From assembly GCA_001897475.1 (NCBI GenBank), contig MKSY01000030.1, positions 1-64,000 of the forward strand: 64,000 bases of DNA. Direction: 5' to 3'. Below, piece by piece: positions 63,584 through 64,000 of the stretch; the first letter of the stretch is position 1, and each line of letters opens with the position of its first letter. A program made the translations under genes and the position numbers. The notes beneath the pieces were generated by a model that was not told where the DNA came from, searched no databases, and saw only the letters and a list, made by a program, of their open reading frames with translations. This DNA is from Alphaproteobacteria bacterium 43-37 (GTDB taxonomy: Bacteria; Pseudomonadota; Alphaproteobacteria; 43-37).

Positions 63584-64000
63584 TTATGTAACCGGAAGAC
63601 CAGGCAGCATTGGTGTTTGAGCTTGCACGTGTGCTTGCATCTGAGCTTGCTGCTGCAGCGCTTGTTTTTGCATAAGCTCTTCTTCGGACAAGATCAGCCC
63701 CTGAGCATCCAAACCTCTGGCTATGCAGAGGCGTTTGATCAGCTCTTCTGGGTTAATCCGCATGAGGATTTCTGGGAGGGCTTGGCCAAGGCTGGCTAAA
63801 TCTCCCACAAAGCTCTGGAGCTTCAGAAGATCATGTCCACGGCCCAATGCCTCTAGGCCAGTGACAATCATGGGTCTGACCATGCCCTTAGGCAGCTTGG
63901 GAAATAAGCCTCTGCGCTCCATTTGATGCATCAGTCTTAATATCAAGGGCAACTGGAACTCTTGGGAGAGGATAGAATATACACCGCCTAGCGCATCTTC
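63584..64000 (-). CDS. head-tail connector (portal, T7 gp8-like), C-terminal part cut by the window
   Basis: The frame is open to the window end, reading EDALGGVYSILSQEFQLPLI and continuing RLMHQMERRGLFPKLP. The GGVYSxL and PLxxR pattern is known from T7-type connectors near their C-terminal third. The tail is Gln-rich (KQALQQQAQMQAHVQAQTP). About three quarters of the gene lies beyond position 64000. Confidence 0.8.
   Translation of the reverse strand, partial: EDALGGVYSILSQEFQLPLILRLMHQMERRGLFPKLPKGMVRPMIVTGLEALGRGHDLLKLQSFVGDLASLGQALPEILMRINPEELIKRLCIARGLDAQGLILSEEELMQKQALQQQAQMQAHVQAQTPMLPGLPVT

Larger units (their letters stand above)
25732..64000. mobile_element. T7-like temperate podovirus prophage (right end beyond window)
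   Basis: The block carries the T7-type gene set: RNA polymerase, gp2.5-like SSB, gp3-like endonuclease, gp4-like primase-helicase, DNA polymerase, gp6-like exonuclease, and portal to terminase. It also has a tyrosine recombinase and Xis-like proteins next to a tRNA. Nearly all phage genes read on the minus strand. Exceptions are the LysR gene, the recombinase, the secretion cargo and the toxin-antitoxin pair. All structural reading frames look intact. No duplicated tRNA end was found inside the window, so attR must lie beyond 64000. Confidence 0.9.

Overview
The window suggests an alphaproteobacterium with a reduced, moderately AT-rich genome, possibly of the endosymbiotic Holosporales/Paracaedibacter type. 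The cell envelope genes (lnt, kdsB, dapD/dapE, yidC) show a Gram-negative with diderm membranes, lipoproteins, KDO-containing LPS and DAP peptidoglycan. The order-level placement is an inference from gene content (T7-like prophage, secreted AAA-ATPase_like protein, polymorphic toxins) and not a measurement.

Host part (1-25731). At 189-3732 is a plus-strand cluster: a secreted trypsin-fold protease whose nucleophile serine is a cysteine and whose frame is broken, a short Sec-dependent polymorphic toxin with its putative immunity gene, and a second orphan toxin tail with its own putative immunity gene. The two toxin tails are joined to almost identical 121-bp junctions. From 13515 down to 4207 runs a long minus-strand housekeeping operon: rpmH, rnpA, yidD, yidC, engB, dapD, dapE, kdsB, an MFS transporter, ybeY and lnt. 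It is followed upstream by an S9 oligopeptidase and a DUF4424-like secreted protein. On the plus strand come cca, two tandem periplasmic binding proteins, a GT39-type membrane glycosyltransferase and two unknown secreted proteins. A His/Cys-rich exported protein is on the minus strand. Two intergenic stretches (about 3.8-4.2 kb and 18.45-18.83 kb) hold copies of one interspersed repeat family in opposite orientation. The host part ends with tRNA-Thr(CGT).

Prophage (25732 to beyond 64000). Everything after the tRNA is a T7-like (autographivirus-type) podovirus prophage. Next to the tRNA are three small Xis-like helix-turn-helix genes and paired GGTAGC sites. Then, on the minus strand, come the 5'-3' exonuclease, family A DNA polymerase, two BRO antirepressors, primase-helicase, Holliday-type endonuclease and ssDNA-binding protein, and finally the single-subunit RNA polymerase. 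The 0.9-kb gap between RNA polymerase and the ssDNA-binding gene has an arrangement like the T7 primary replication origin: five 24-46-bp spaced promoter-like repeats reading into a 94% AT segment, followed by GC-rich stem-loops and a terminator. A LysR regulator is divergent from the RNA polymerase gene, and a compact tyrosine recombinase follows it.

Between the recombinase and the terminase lies a plus-strand cargo block. It encodes a small Gly/Ala-rich protein with a type I-like C-terminal tail, a signal-peptide-bearing AAA-ATPase_like protein, a type I secretion ABC transporter and its HlyD adaptor. Then, on the minus strand, the whole virion module reads portal (cut by the window end), scaffold, capsid, tail tubular A and B, internal virion proteins, lysozyme/holin, fibres and terminase. 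A ParD/RelE-type toxin-antitoxin pair is inserted in the opposite orientation among these genes. The prophage is permuted relative to T7: TerL faces the recombinase/RNA polymerase end, and the attachment point lies between the exonuclease and portal sides. The right attachment site is outside the window.
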